Of a stretch of DNA of 64,000 nucleotides, positions 46,301 through 55,256 are shown piece by piece. The first letter of the stretch is position 1, and the number at the start of each line of letters is the position of its first letter. This DNA comes from Arthrobotrys musiformis (lineage: Eukaryota; Ascomycota; Orbiliomycetes; Orbiliales; Orbiliaceae). Below the pieces are notes generated by a model. That model made no database searches. It was not told the DNA's origin and saw only the letters and a program-made list of their open reading frames with translations. Made by a program: the position numbers and the translations under genes. The stretch spans positions 62,001-126,000 of the forward strand of contig JAVHJL010000008.1 in assembly GCA_036971715.1 (NCBI GenBank), read 5' to 3'.

Positions 46301-49300
46301 TATCGGCTCAACTGATGCAATTGCATCGACAGAAACTAGCCAGTCCACCGAAACCACCATAGTTGGAATTCCGGAAACAGATTCTACTTCAGAAACAATT
46401 ATAACAACATACACGACTGACAAAGATGGAAACACGACGCCGATCGAAGTTTCTGGGACTGCCGAAGGGACACCTTCACAAGTATCGACGATTTACACAA
46501 CCGGCAACGATGGTTCCACAGCTTCAATTGATAATACGGAGATTCTATATTTTACATCGACTAAAGACGAATTCGCCACTCATACCGTAGGAGAAGAAAG
46601 TCAGCCTAGTTCAAGCTCAATCTATACAACTGGCACTGACGGACTCACAAGCCCTGTTGACGTGACAGAAATTCCAGATGCAACAGCTTCTGAAACTTCA
46701 TCTATCACAGATATAACACCAGGAGACGAGATAAACAGTCAAACGGAATCAACTCCACTAGACCCATCCCTAGGATACACTGCTAGCGAGGTAGGATCTA
46801 CAGCGCCTTCCGACTCCGAAATACCAACTGTAACGTCCTCCGCCTCCACATATCCCACATTCGTGACAGGCGAAGATGGAAATACCACTCCTATTGAACC
46901 TACTTCAATAGTGGAAGGTGCATCTTCGGACGTCGAAACAAGCTTTACCACCGGAACTGATGGATTTACAACCCCTATCGATGTCACCAAATTCCCTGCT
47001 GTTACATCTTCTGATGTGGTACCACCTACCTTTACGACTGGTGAAGATGGAAATACCACTCCTGTAGAAATAAATTCCACTCCGACAGAGACGATCAGCT
47101 TTTTCACAGGTGACGATGAATCTACAACTGCAGTCTCACCCACCGAAGCTCCGGGTACTACCTCATCTTCGCTTGTGTATACCAGTTTCGCCACAGACGA
47201 TGACGGAAATACGACTCCAATCGACATTACAACCTCACAAGAGCCCATTTTGGCCACCTTAACGTCTAGCGGCGATGGCGTTAATACCGACGAAAGCAGC
47301 ACACAGGTTGGCATCACTACCTCAGGGACACTACTGAGCACCGAAATATACACCAGCTATACGACTGGAGATGATGGCCTCACGACCCCGGTAGAATACA
47401 CAAAATTCCCAAGTATCACTTTTACAACTGGTCCGGACGGCTCCACGACGCCAGTTGATGACACCGTATCCACCAAGACAGCATCTCAGCCTGATATAAG
47501 TTCTGGTTTGACAAGCCAGAATAGCGAGAGCACAGATGGCCTTGGGGCGTCTTCGGGATCTGAAGTACAGTATACAACTAGCGAAGGCGACTTCGCTACC
47601 TCAGCGGATCAAAATACTGGCCAGTTAGAATCATCTTCAATAACGAATAAAGAGGAATCAACTACACCTATCGAAACCTCTACTTTGGCTGAAACTACAG
47701 ATGGAGAGACAGTGGGTGGGAGACCTGGCAATGAGACTCCAGGATCGACGTCATCTGAGATTGCTCCAACGACATTTACAACAGCGTCAGATGGGGACCT
47801 AGGTACCGCAACCTTCGAATCTAGCGCAAATACTGGAAGCATATCGGCAACCGATTCTAGTTACCATGGTACTGGAGGGGATGATGCCCTGACGCCAACG
47901 CCAACTTCTTCAGATATAGGCTTTACGACCGGTGATGATGGGCTCACGACACCGATAATGATCATCTCCACCAGTGCAGACCGCACCACAGAGTCCATCG
48001 AAGCTACACCAACCGTTGAGACCGTAACTTCCTCTGCAAATACAGAGTCAGAAACAACTGCCGTAACGGAGGAAGACGGCCCTACGAGTCCAGTAGACAG
48101 TCAAACCTCAGCGGATGACCTTGCTTCTACCACCTATGACGACGGGGGCATTACGTCTACCTCCCGGTCATCAGCCAGGCCTAACTTTACTACCGGAGAA
48201 GATGGAATCACAACGCCGATTCCCCAAACGAATGTACTTTCGCCGTCTAATACGGTAGACGAAAATACATCATCTGGAACCTCAACTTCGGATTCTAGGA
48301 CTAGCCTTACGACCGAAGAGGATGGAATTCCAACCGCGTCTAACGTTTTTACAACGGAGCCCGATGCCTCAACAGGAGATGATGGAGTCAGTACGCACAT
48401 TCCCCAAACAGATGCCCTTTCACCGTCTGTGACCACTGGTGATGATGGCTTGACAACACAAATCGGATCACCGACCGGCTCTGGGTCAGCCGTGACTACC
48501 AATGGTGATATTAGCACTCCTGCGGATAACACTTCGGAAAGCCCCTCGATCACCTCAGAGTATGCATCTACAATAGAAGATGGCGAATTTCCGACATCGG
48601 CTGATGGCGAGACATCCGTGGCCACAACAGCTTCTGGAACGGATATTGCCGATTTAACTACCAGCCCAGCGGAAGGGCCCACAATAGACACTTCCAGTTC
48701 GGAACTGCGACTAACCTCAAGTGGCGAGCCGCCTACAACCTCTGTTGGAATACCGGAATCCGGCGCAACTTCATCTCCCGATGGGGAACCTGTGCTTTCT
48801 GACGATCAGTCAACCTTTGTGCCGACTACCTCTACAGTTTGGACTACTGGGGACGATGGGGTTAGCTCCTCCATCGAGTCGTCCGTCCAAATCTCAGAGA
48901 TCACAACCGCCAGTCAAAGCGAAACGGCCTCCTTCGACACTTCTTCCGAATCTGGCTACACTACTGGCGACGACGGCCTTACAACCCCGATTATTCGTAC
49001 CAACATGCCATCTTTAAGTTTCACGACCGGCATGGACGGTTCAACGACCCCAATTAGCGCTACATCAGAAACAGATAACGCTATAACTAGCGGAGATATG
49101 TCGAGCACTCCCATTGATAACACCACAGTATCAGAATTCTCCCCTGTCACTAGTCAAGGCGAGCCATCTACTCCTGTAGAAACGGGACAAGAACCCGTGG
49201 CTACCACTAATAACAGCGCTTTCACTACTCCTACCCCCCAAGAGAGTCTCCCATCTACTACAGATGCTACTAGCGAGCAGACTGCCACCACGGGTGAAGA

Positions 49301-52300
49301 CGGTTTGACAACTCCGATTAGCCCTTCAAATGAATCCTCTGACGGGGCCATAACTTCCAACACTGGCGCAACTAGCATGTCAGAACGTGATGCCAGTACT
49401 ACCGCTCTTGAAAGTATATTATCTACGACGGACACAGATGTACTTTCTACACCAGTTGGCACTGACAGCACAGCTGTGACCTCAATTATCGATAGCTTAA
49501 CAACTGATGACGACAGTCTTTCCACACAAGTGCAAACCAACCAGGATCAATCATCCTCAACCAGGAACACAGATAGATCTATTCCTCCAATTGAAACAGC
49601 TATTGAAACTTCCATAAGCTATACCACTGGTGATTATGGAGTTCCTACTCCGCTTGAACCAGAGGCGAGTACAACTACGGCATTGGATGAAGTCACCGCA
49701 AGTACTGGATCTACAAATGAAGGCATATCTACTTCGGCTAGCTCATATGAGACTTATACTACGGATTCAGACTTATCCGAAGGGTTGCAGTCAAGTATCA
49801 CGACTGATTATGATGCTACAAGCTTGGCGGAATCTACATCGACAGATGGAACTGGAAGCCCCGTGCTTGGAATTCCCGATGTTACTTCATCGGAAAATAG
49901 CTCCAGTAAGGACGAGACTCAAATTTCTCAACCAGAGCCCGCAACTCCTACAGGAAGCGAAACCACTATCGATGCTGCTGAGACCGCCTCTAGGGCGTCT
50001 CTTTCCGATGAGGGTGGCCCAACAACGACACTGGAAGAATTCACAACTACTCTGGATGACGGATCAATCATTACCTCCACTGTTGAACTTGCAAGTAGCA
50101 GTATGGGTGAGACTGTTACAAGCTCTATTGATGAAACACTGAATACTCTTTCGGCAAGTCCAGAGTCCACCTCACAGCAATCCGTTGATACTGGAAGTCC
50201 CGTGATCGGAATTCCCGATACTACTTCAACAACAGGCCAAGAAGGCGCGGAGTCAAGCACAACATACCAAGGGGTTCTGTCACCCAGCTCCTCGGAGCCA
50301 ACCCTCGATAGCCAGACCTCTTCTGTGACAACGAGTGAATTCTCGGAGTTTCAGCCTAGTTCCTCTATTGCAACGATTTCATCTGGCTTGGCTACTGAAA
50401 CAAACGACTTCTCAGCAACTGTATCCAGTTCGTCGAACGAGGGCGACCCGGCGCCAACAGATCATGCCACCGGGGAGACTAGTTTTGAAACTACTACAAC
50501 CGCCCCCGACGCTTCAGCTCCGAATATTGAGAGCGAGACGTCGATAGAATCCGAAACCGACACCTTTTCTACAGTTTCACCACCATTAGGTATAGTCAGT
50601 ACAACTAGTCTCATTGAATCCCGAGACGAAACAAGCGACGGGTCCTCAGCCTCACAAACGGCTAGTCAAGAAGATATGACCACACTTCTTTCGACATCAG
50701 GAGATAATACAAATACACTTACGTTTGTGTCAGAAGGGTCGCAATCTACAGAGACTAACACGTCCGGCTTTTCTACTGCAGAACCAGGTGATTCATCCGA
50801 TTCGAACGCGTCTACGGAAGCAGCGACTAGTACGTCGTACAGAGACGATCTGGGTATCTCGACCTCGAATACGGAGGATCTGGCTACTGAAACGATTCTT
50901 TCTAGCGACTCTACACCCTCCCTTTCCCAAGACGTTCTCACTAGTTCCGAGGAGCTACAATCTACCTCAAGAGAAAGCGACCTCCCAAGTGAGGCCTCAG
51001 ACGCTGAGACTAAGATTGAGACTGCGACTCCTGGGTCTACTGCCTCAGGGACATTGGACAGGGACACTTCCGCCACTAGCTCGGACTCTGATACAGTCAC
51101 AGCCTCTTCTTCAGCATCAGACTCCTTCGGCACTTCAAGTGAAGATATTCCGAGTACGACAAGAACTGACAGCGAGTCTGTGGTAACTCCTACTATTAGC
51201 ACCGGATTTACCACGCCGACCCCTCAGCAGAATATACCAAGTACTACGCTTGAAGGCTCAGCCTCAAACGATCAGGATGGCAGTTCAACTGATAGCTACA
51301 CTGAAGAAAGCCAAACATCAGGCTCTGGGGCAGAATCAACTGCTAAGCCCGAATCTGCAACACTCAGTGACTCAACTACGCCCGACTTATTGACATCTAC
51401 TGAAACATTAACTTCGATGGATTCAACAGAAACCCTTGGTACCACATTTACTAGTGACGAAGGTCTTAATACATCTTCCAGCGACGAGCGAGCGGATCCT
51501 ACATCGACCATTGAAGTTTCGACCTCAAAGACTGATACAGACAACTCTGCATCATCCTCGAATACAGAGGGTGGTGCTGCGCAGGAGACAACCTCGAATA
51601 GCCAAAACACGGGAGCAGCTACTGAGTCCTCTGCAAGTAATTTAACTTCCATTCAAACCGACGCAGAATCAACCAACCCCCCCACGACCGATGGCTCAGC
51701 ATCACAATCTGAAACTGGGGGTTTGGCAACTGAGATTCCAATTCCGACAACTTCCACTAATCTTAGTTCCGAAGAGTCATCTGGGAGTTGGACGTCCGAC
51801 ACGTCTTTGACGACTGCAAGCCCGATAGTCGGTATCCCAGATGATACTTCCACGAACGAATCAATCACTGAATATGGGAGCTCCACCTTCTATAGCACTA
51901 CCGATAATAAAATTCCCACCGGGGCAGATTCTGGATCCAGCGCAGCTTCGGAGAGTCTTACAGAAACCAGTAGTGAAAAATCTACAGATGTAGCTAACAC
52001 AGATAGCCTCGAAAATACGACCACTGACTTGAACACTGAGACTGTTTCGGCGGACCTCAGCGCAACTACGGGGTCCACGGCAACAACTGAAATAACAACT
52101 TCGTACGGCACCGGCAATCCCAATGTTAACCTTCCAAGTGTTACTTCGCAGGACGAGGTTGCTAGCACCAGTTTTGACGATAGCACCAGTATCACTCAAT
52201 CCAGTGCCGAAAGCGAGACTATATCGCAGCCGACCTCTACCATGGATTCTCAGGTAACAAGCGTGACCACAGAAGTAGTAACGACAGAGGGTAATTCTTC

Positions 52301-55256
52301 AGACACCTCGGCTGAAAGCGGCGACTCGACAAGCACCGATTTGACGGCTAGTTCTCTTGGTGACAACAACGGCATGTTCAGTACGCCAACCTCGACGGAG
52401 CGCACTATAAGTACTAAAATTTCACCTTTCGAAGAATCGACAAGTTCAAATGACTTTAACACAGAAGATGTTTCTACCACGGAGGCATTCAGCACCCTTG
52501 ATGATAACCAAGGAATGGTTACTACAACTCCAACAGATGGTCCCACAACATCTGGAGAGTCCTCCGTTACCGACCCCTCCGAATCCTCCTACAGGGTTGA
52601 TTCCACTAGTGGAACATTGGAGACCCCCTTAACTAGCTCGGATTACCCAAGTTCGTTGGATCAAAGTACGACCGGGCTTACCGATGCACCCCCTGAGACT
52701 AGTTCTTCCGCAGAGATGGGAGCTAGTAAATCAACAGATTCGAGCTTGAACCCTGATACTACCACGACTACCGGTATATCCTCGGGTAGCTCTTCTGAAT
52801 CAAGCCCGCAGACGGACACCTCTGACTTCTCACTCTCGGATCATACTAACGCAGTTAGCGCTACGGAGTTGCCCACAACAGAACAGTCCATCGCTTCATC
52901 CAGCGAAAATTTCCCAACCGCAAGTAGTACGACAAGTGATACAGGAAGTCAAACAGTAACTGCCTCAGAGTCTAGGCCAAGTGGGGATGACGCTACAGCC
53001 ACATCCGCCAGTACAGACCTAGATAATGTAATATCGTCTACATCTGGTATAGAGGCTTCTGGTTCCACAGGAAGTGGTACTGCAACGCTCCCCGAGGAAA
53101 CGACTACTTCGAGCGATCCAGTTTCGTCAACCGCATACACCGGGTCTGCAAGTGATAGTACGCAGATTGAGAGTAGTGTTCGAACTGATCTAACATCGTC
53201 AGACGAAGATAAAGAAACTATATCAACTCTTAGTACCGACGCACATCTGGCCTCAACTACGAGAGAATCTTCGGTAGAAGAAATCACGAGCTCTTATATA
53301 TCGTCTTCTGGAGGCTATGCATCCACTACGGCCACAGATGAGATGCCTGGTACATCTACAGAATCACTCACCGACGCCGATAGTAGCAACGAAAATAGCA
53401 GCGTGTTTAGCACCGAAAGCTCAGTCTCGACGTTCAGCACCGATATCAATCTCGCCTCGAGCACTTTACCAGCTAGAACAGATGACACGACAACATCAGC
53501 ATCCGATGTACCGACTAGCGATAACCTTTTCACGACCGAGACCTCTTCTGAACAGGGCACTACTGAGACGACTGGCACGCCAGGCACGGAGGAAACATCG
53601 AATCTATCCTCAGACAGCACTTCAAATGATGGAACAATCCCCACCACTAGTTCAAGCGATGATGCCACTGTCACCTCGGTAGAAGCCAGTGATACAGCGA
53701 GTACCTCTTCTGTATCAGAGACAGATGTTGATTCTAGCATCCAAACCGATGGTCATTTAGCACCAACGTCTAGTGTGGAAAGTAGTTCCTTCAGAGGGGA
53801 AACAGCTGCTACTTCAGCGACCGAGTCTGCTTCAAATACCCTTTCGGCCTCTGATGTCGAAAGCGGAAGCTCGGAAACTTCTCTCAGCATGATCGCATCT
53901 GCCACAGAGACAAACTTCGAGACTCCAACAGAGATTACTTATTCGCCCACCGAAACGGAGTCGACAACAGACGACCAATCGACAGAATCAACTGAGCAAG
54001 GCTCTGCCAGCCCAACAGCTACCTCAGAATCAGGAACCGAACAGATTGATCTCCCATCGATCAGTGAAACTGGTGCATCAACTTCAACAACCGGGCCCTG
54101 GAGTACAGCGGATGAAATGACGGCTTCTGGATCTAGCAGTGGTGTCGAGGGTACGGCTACCGATATTGCCACTAGTGATCCCAATACCACGGCATCCGAC
54201 ACAAGCTCCACGGTTGGGGCTACCTCAGAACTATCTTCCTCTGAAACGTCAGAAAGCCTTTCCGGAGACTTGACAAATAGCGTCACGTCATCAACAAGCT
54301 CGCAGGATTCGGCCTCCACATTGGATAATAATATAGGTATTGTTTCTACAACGAGTCAAATGGACTCCGAAACAGCACCAACGACGGCAACGGAGCCCGT
54401 GACTTCAACCTCCGATACTTCAGAAGGCGTCGCTACAGATACGAGTGGCTCGCTGTCGGACTCTGCCTCTACGAGTGACACGACCTCAACTTTAGACGAC
54501 AACACCGGCGTTGTTTCGTCAACAGGCTCAGAAGAACCTACTTCTACAACAGAAACACACTTTGGCACCACCATCGAAGAATCTGAAATTACCAGCTCGA
54601 CAGAAACCACAGAAGAAACACAAATAGCCTTGCCTACGGATGATACTGCCACTAGCACATTAGAAAGTATCTCTGCAACTAGTATTACCGATGACATGGG
54701 CATAGTCTCGACTACCACAATTCCATCTGAACCTGACGATAGCTCCAGTTCAGAATCCTGGAGGAGTACGGATGTTGAAAAAAGCTCCAGCGTGCCTACA
54801 AACGGAACTACTCCGTCACCCGATCAACATATTATTACAACTAGCACCGGCGGGTCGGAGGCAACTACTTCTCTCGATAGCGCCGCGGTCTCAATGTCGA
54901 CCAGTGGAACGGTAGCAACAAGTATTAGTCAAGGAAATATAACTAGTACTTCCGCAGATGATAATCTTGTCACGACTACCAGCGGCAGCACTGAGTCCTC
55001 CTCGGCCTCAAGCTCTAGTGCGATTGCTTCTGCTACCTCAACACCCAGCGGTAGCTCGAGCTCCTCTGTGTCATTGTCGGGCACAGCCACTTCGTCCACA
55101 ACCAACTTCTCTAGCACAACATCACTCCCGAGTACTATCACCTCAGGCTCTTCAAGCACGGCGTCTTCGAATAGCAGTTCCTCTCCTACGGAAAGTGCGC
55201 AAGATAGTGTTACCTTCCAAGTCAACTATTTCTCTGCGACTGCAACCGGGTCCTAA
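40338..55256 (+). CDS. giant Ser/Thr-rich repeat protein, secreted, adhesin/mucin-like
   Basis: A single uninterrupted 14.9-kb exon, about 4,972 residues. M1 at 40338 gives the signal peptide MAPSSSFKMLFLMWFCLLHT followed by AMGA; an upstream in-frame ATG (40053) would bury it. Residues about 30-480 are more globular, with Cys in QQSTCPAST and YSACAHCP, and FAYCTSTTT before SRYSNCVTISLL; such N-terminal modules occur in fungal surface proteins. KRRRKRQ at about 397-403 is a possible Kex2-like site. Then come low-complexity repeats: about five units of DGSSTT..VTPT (from about 820), a Lys/Thr-rich block (KTKTKTKT, about 1015-1210), many TTGDDGLTTPI units, and GSPVVGIPDVTS motifs. The end, VTFQVNYFSATATGS, lacks a GPI signal. 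Heavy O-glycosylation and a wall or surface role are inferred. Confidence 0.85.
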   Translation: MAPSSSFKMLFLMWFCLLHTAMGAIAPPQGWRKKNVVYKTIISLSTITETMTLAGDYMAEQQQSTCPASTPSPVNHGVNPPITYSACAHCPIATVSYSDQRITSIGDPRDNGTHTYVPYYFAGFHEWVFAYTKTVTLYMSLSAVNGQPAAATAESQVGTSFTYSLSITDSVISVSPFSTVYESTSRISRTGPVIINSGSSDESTLAYVSTAPTVLTFTKTDYRNSTAFSRQTATLPIVITSTASLSSITASATDATGFFSSSIFDPQTETITLKFPPALFPWNFSPPATTSTTSSTSTKKSTTKTKTSTSAPASTSTEPSYFDLYADASAENNRENTYPIAKSNNSNSNELQLFQTRPKYIKPLSVYLNAKGELIERTTGGVVYLVATSDLSSSSSKRRRKRQDSTDQAWSMQFSSSPPSGALRYGFTIGSTGTLVFSGSGVSLQFAYCTSTTTNSLREDIVYGLSNPSRYSNCVTISLLAIDSSTTSTSTGRSTMSSARASTSSARGTTASAAATSGAARAATTSKVETTSSRIASSSTSRAQRNNQGQNNQGNENGNQSSARTTTTNGRTTSSTGTRFATTSSTGTGDGRVVATFSTGSQQTVIVTMDDSEFSSIFTPTQTANDAVTSSAGTQTPQSSQASPNQSATRDQQASSSGASASERGPDQSDSAQSPAQSQSQSPSAGETFPVQIPSDGNVGIPSPSSVGQTASAGQGDSTPSQDAEQPQTQSPNGSTVGQEDQGNTGGTSPTSAQQSGSATVPADTPQNEESGSASASPAVSNIAGGNSTPGVSSSATSQDGGVARPTAQPEDQTTAERVTITTTGSDGSSTTLTVTPTQNSIQPETVVTTDANGSSTTFLVTPAPNQPQTITTTNADGSSTTIVVTPAGAPVQPQTLTTANSDGSSTTIIVTPTQEPSSTQQPQTITTTGLDGSLTTVVLTPTLGTSSGIAASSAAPATNILTTTGSNGVEGVITVTSTPAPPSSEPTMTGTSEISIQTTGASPTLSTIPSTTSRHTRTRTRTRTRTSTTSTESAPDQNTKLNTATKTKTTKTKTPKTTSTEGIESETTSKTKTKTKTSKVTSTEDAESESVSKSKTKTKTKTKTAAMASGETTETELTSKTKTTKTKSTKTKSTAGDELTSEEAASTKVKTTKTKSTKSSAGSPIVGVPSGDSTTEEYASIKTKSTKTKSTRTKSTESFDVSSATDDSGTSNSEMSTAEPITAVVTTIGSNGVEGVTTVTVAPTSSRTGHSLESSTTASAGERDNDTTSDASEAATELSTTVEPQPSAPSAVTDQDSQTTSAETTPSTGSPESPVIGIPDVTSTVSSQDVLTTITTNDQGRTISVEITQTEVSSSDDWKVTTTSVLTDDDGQTTVVEFTITQDQTTSPVYTAGDDEPTTSTESPSEAATTGDDRLTTPAESPDQDMTTGDDGLTTRAEVTSDSTPTEESGFTQPTSFTTGSPVVGIPSLASSSVILYTSTSTGDDGYETPVEMTTTQNAEVVTEDDGSSTAAHPEQSSSDGLATSSTIEIGSPVTNVVGISTSLVSSVDSTDQTQASESLPEITSSTVEPFTTTGFDTGSSIIGLPNTPTSETVYTTYVTGDDGNQTPIEVTNTDISGPDTLISYTTEAGGSETPIDLTTTSEPTVITTYTTDNEGNETPVEITTVMEPTLTYSTGSDGSITIDPLTSGRTAAVSYSTGDDGTATPVDLSTASESSILYTTVNEGKEPTLVQTTPSIESGFIITTDENGAETTIEMTSQQQSSNIAFTSDFTTIGDARTTSYDTFSTAESFILTTTGVDGSETTIYAPNTQDITVSTTTGYDGSETAITILPSDTTIGNTDYEGQTSTAAGLSPTEASFMTTTNAEGSETIIIVIPTGPSGSTTVRGAETVNPDSSSAEPIFITTTDDSGSVTTIEIEQSETPSYSNSLSFSGTNPSEAESSDATPTLTTGLDGSTTPVEGSVAPGTSESITGIDDHTAPVQVPSSDIGSTDAIASTETSQSTETTIVGIPETDSTSETIITTYTTDKDGNTTPIEVSGTAEGTPSQVSTIYTTGNDGSTASIDNTEILYFTSTKDEFATHTVGEESQPSSSSIYTTGTDGLTSPVDVTEIPDATASETSSITDITPGDEINSQTESTPLDPSLGYTASEVGSTAPSDSEIPTVTSSASTYPTFVTGEDGNTTPIEPTSIVEGASSDVETSFTTGTDGFTTPIDVTKFPAVTSSDVVPPTFTTGEDGNTTPVEINSTPTETISFFTGDDESTTAVSPTEAPGTTSSSLVYTSFATDDDGNTTPIDITTSQEPILATLTSSGDGVNTDESSTQVGITTSGTLLSTEIYTSYTTGDDGLTTPVEYTKFPSITFTTGPDGSTTPVDDTVSTKTASQPDISSGLTSQNSESTDGLGASSGSEVQYTTSEGDFATSADQNTGQLESSSITNKEESTTPIETSTLAETTDGETVGGRPGNETPGSTSSEIAPTTFTTASDGDLGTATFESSANTGSISATDSSYHGTGGDDALTPTPTSSDIGFTTGDDGLTTPIMIISTSADRTTESIEATPTVETVTSSANTESETTAVTEEDGPTSPVDSQTSADDLASTTYDDGGITSTSRSSARPNFTTGEDGITTPIPQTNVLSPSNTVDENTSSGTSTSDSRTSLTTEEDGIPTASNVFTTEPDASTGDDGVSTHIPQTDALSPSVTTGDDGLTTQIGSPTGSGSAVTTNGDISTPADNTSESPSITSEYASTIEDGEFPTSADGETSVATTASGTDIADLTTSPAEGPTIDTSSSELRLTSSGEPPTTSVGIPESGATSSPDGEPVLSDDQSTFVPTTSTVWTTGDDGVSSSIESSVQISEITTASQSETASFDTSSESGYTTGDDGLTTPIIRTNMPSLSFTTGMDGSTTPISATSETDNAITSGDMSSTPIDNTTVSEFSPVTSQGEPSTPVETGQEPVATTNNSAFTTPTPQESLPSTTDATSEQTATTGEDGLTTPISPSNESSDGAITSNTGATSMSERDASTTALESILSTTDTDVLSTPVGTDSTAVTSIIDSLTTDDDSLSTQVQTNQDQSSSTRNTDRSIPPIETAIETSISYTTGDYGVPTPLEPEASTTTALDEVTASTGSTNEGISTSASSYETYTTDSDLSEGLQSSITTDYDATSLAESTSTDGTGSPVLGIPDVTSSENSSSKDETQISQPEPATPTGSETTIDAAETASRASLSDEGGPTTTLEEFTTTLDDGSIITSTVELASSSMGETVTSSIDETLNTLSASPESTSQQSVDTGSPVIGIPDTTSTTGQEGAESSTTYQGVLSPSSSEPTLDSQTSSVTTSEFSEFQPSSSIATISSGLATETNDFSATVSSSSNEGDPAPTDHATGETSFETTTTAPDASAPNIESETSIESETDTFSTVSPPLGIVSTTSLIESRDETSDGSSASQTASQEDMTTLLSTSGDNTNTLTFVSEGSQSTETNTSGFSTAEPGDSSDSNASTEAATSTSYRDDLGISTSNTEDLATETILSSDSTPSLSQDVLTSSEELQSTSRESDLPSEASDAETKIETATPGSTASGTLDRDTSATSSDSDTVTASSSASDSFGTSSEDIPSTTRTDSESVVTPTISTGFTTPTPQQNIPSTTLEGSASNDQDGSSTDSYTEESQTSGSGAESTAKPESATLSDSTTPDLLTSTETLTSMDSTETLGTTFTSDEGLNTSSSDERADPTSTIEVSTSKTDTDNSASSSNTEGGAAQETTSNSQNTGAATESSASNLTSIQTDAESTNPPTTDGSASQSETGGLATEIPIPTTSTNLSSEESSGSWTSDTSLTTASPIVGIPDDTSTNESITEYGSSTFYSTTDNKIPTGADSGSSAASESLTETSSEKSTDVANTDSLENTTTDLNTETVSADLSATTGSTATTEITTSYGTGNPNVNLPSVTSQDEVASTSFDDSTSITQSSAESETISQPTSTMDSQVTSVTTEVVTTEGNSSDTSAESGDSTSTDLTASSLGDNNGMFSTPTSTERTISTKISPFEESTSSNDFNTEDVSTTEAFSTLDDNQGMVTTTPTDGPTTSGESSVTDPSESSYRVDSTSGTLETPLTSSDYPSSLDQSTTGLTDAPPETSSSAEMGASKSTDSSLNPDTTTTTGISSGSSSESSPQTDTSDFSLSDHTNAVSATELPTTEQSIASSSENFPTASSTTSDTGSQTVTASESRPSGDDATATSASTDLDNVISSTSGIEASGSTGSGTATLPEETTTSSDPVSSTAYTGSASDSTQIESSVRTDLTSSDEDKETISTLSTDAHLASTTRESSVEEITSSYISSSGGYASTTATDEMPGTSTESLTDADSSNENSSVFSTESSVSTFSTDINLASSTLPARTDDTTTSASDVPTSDNLFTTETSSEQGTTETTGTPGTEETSNLSSDSTSNDGTIPTTSSSDDATVTSVEASDTASTSSVSETDVDSSIQTDGHLAPTSSVESSSFRGETAATSATESASNTLSASDVESGSSETSLSMIASATETNFETPTEITYSPTETESTTDDQSTESTEQGSASPTATSESGTEQIDLPSISETGASTSTTGPWSTADEMTASGSSSGVEGTATDIATSDPNTTASDTSSTVGATSELSSSETSESLSGDLTNSVTSSTSSQDSASTLDNNIGIVSTTSQMDSETAPTTATEPVTSTSDTSEGVATDTSGSLSDSASTSDTTSTLDDNTGVVSSTGSEEPTSTTETHFGTTIEESEITSSTETTEETQIALPTDDTATSTLESISATSITDDMGIVSTTTIPSEPDDSSSSESWRSTDVEKSSSVPTNGTTPSPDQHIITTSTGGSEATTSLDSAAVSMSTSGTVATSISQGNITSTSADDNLVTTTSGSTESSSASSSSAIASATSTPSGSSSSSVSLSGTATSSTTNFSSTTSLPSTITSGSSSTASSNSSSSPTESAQDSVTFQVNYFSATATGS
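42795..43155 (+). repeat. tandem coding repeat, about 25 residues per unit
   Basis: About five successive units with the pattern TTT-x-x-DGSSTT-(hydrophobic)4-VTPT followed by a Gln/Pro linker, e.g. TTTGSDGSSTTLTVTPTQ and TTTNADGSSTTIVVTPAG. The bases vary more than the residues. Similar Thr-rich units occur in fungal flocculins. Confidence 0.7.
43381..43960 (+). repeat. Lys/Thr-rich coding repeat inside the giant protein
   Basis: Runs of Lys/Arg-Thr dipeptides (TRTRTRTRT, KTKTKTKTSK, KSKTKTKTKTKT, TKTKSTKTKST) separated by acidic Ser/Glu spacers. It is a strongly basic island in an otherwise acidic, uncharged or Asp-rich protein; a period of six bases is visible. Confidence 0.75.
44540..49650 (+). 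repeat. TTGDDG-type coding repeats in the giant protein
   Basis: Dozens of irregularly spaced copies of (T/S)TG(D/E)DG(L/N/S)TTP(I/V), often after Phe or Tyr, at variable intervals. Codons for the same motif differ between copies. Confidence 0.7.

Noticed and set aside
41089..53682. Plus-strand alternative frames rich in Arg/Leu/Pro/Gln inside the giant gene
   Set aside because: Off-frame readings of the same repeats; composition alone explains them.
41000..55225. Many long minus-strand frames, 60-308 codons, rich in Val/Ser/Glu, opposite the giant gene
   Set aside because: They follow from Ser/Thr codon bias on the plus strand, whose complements seldom make stops. None has a start context, domain or splice pattern.
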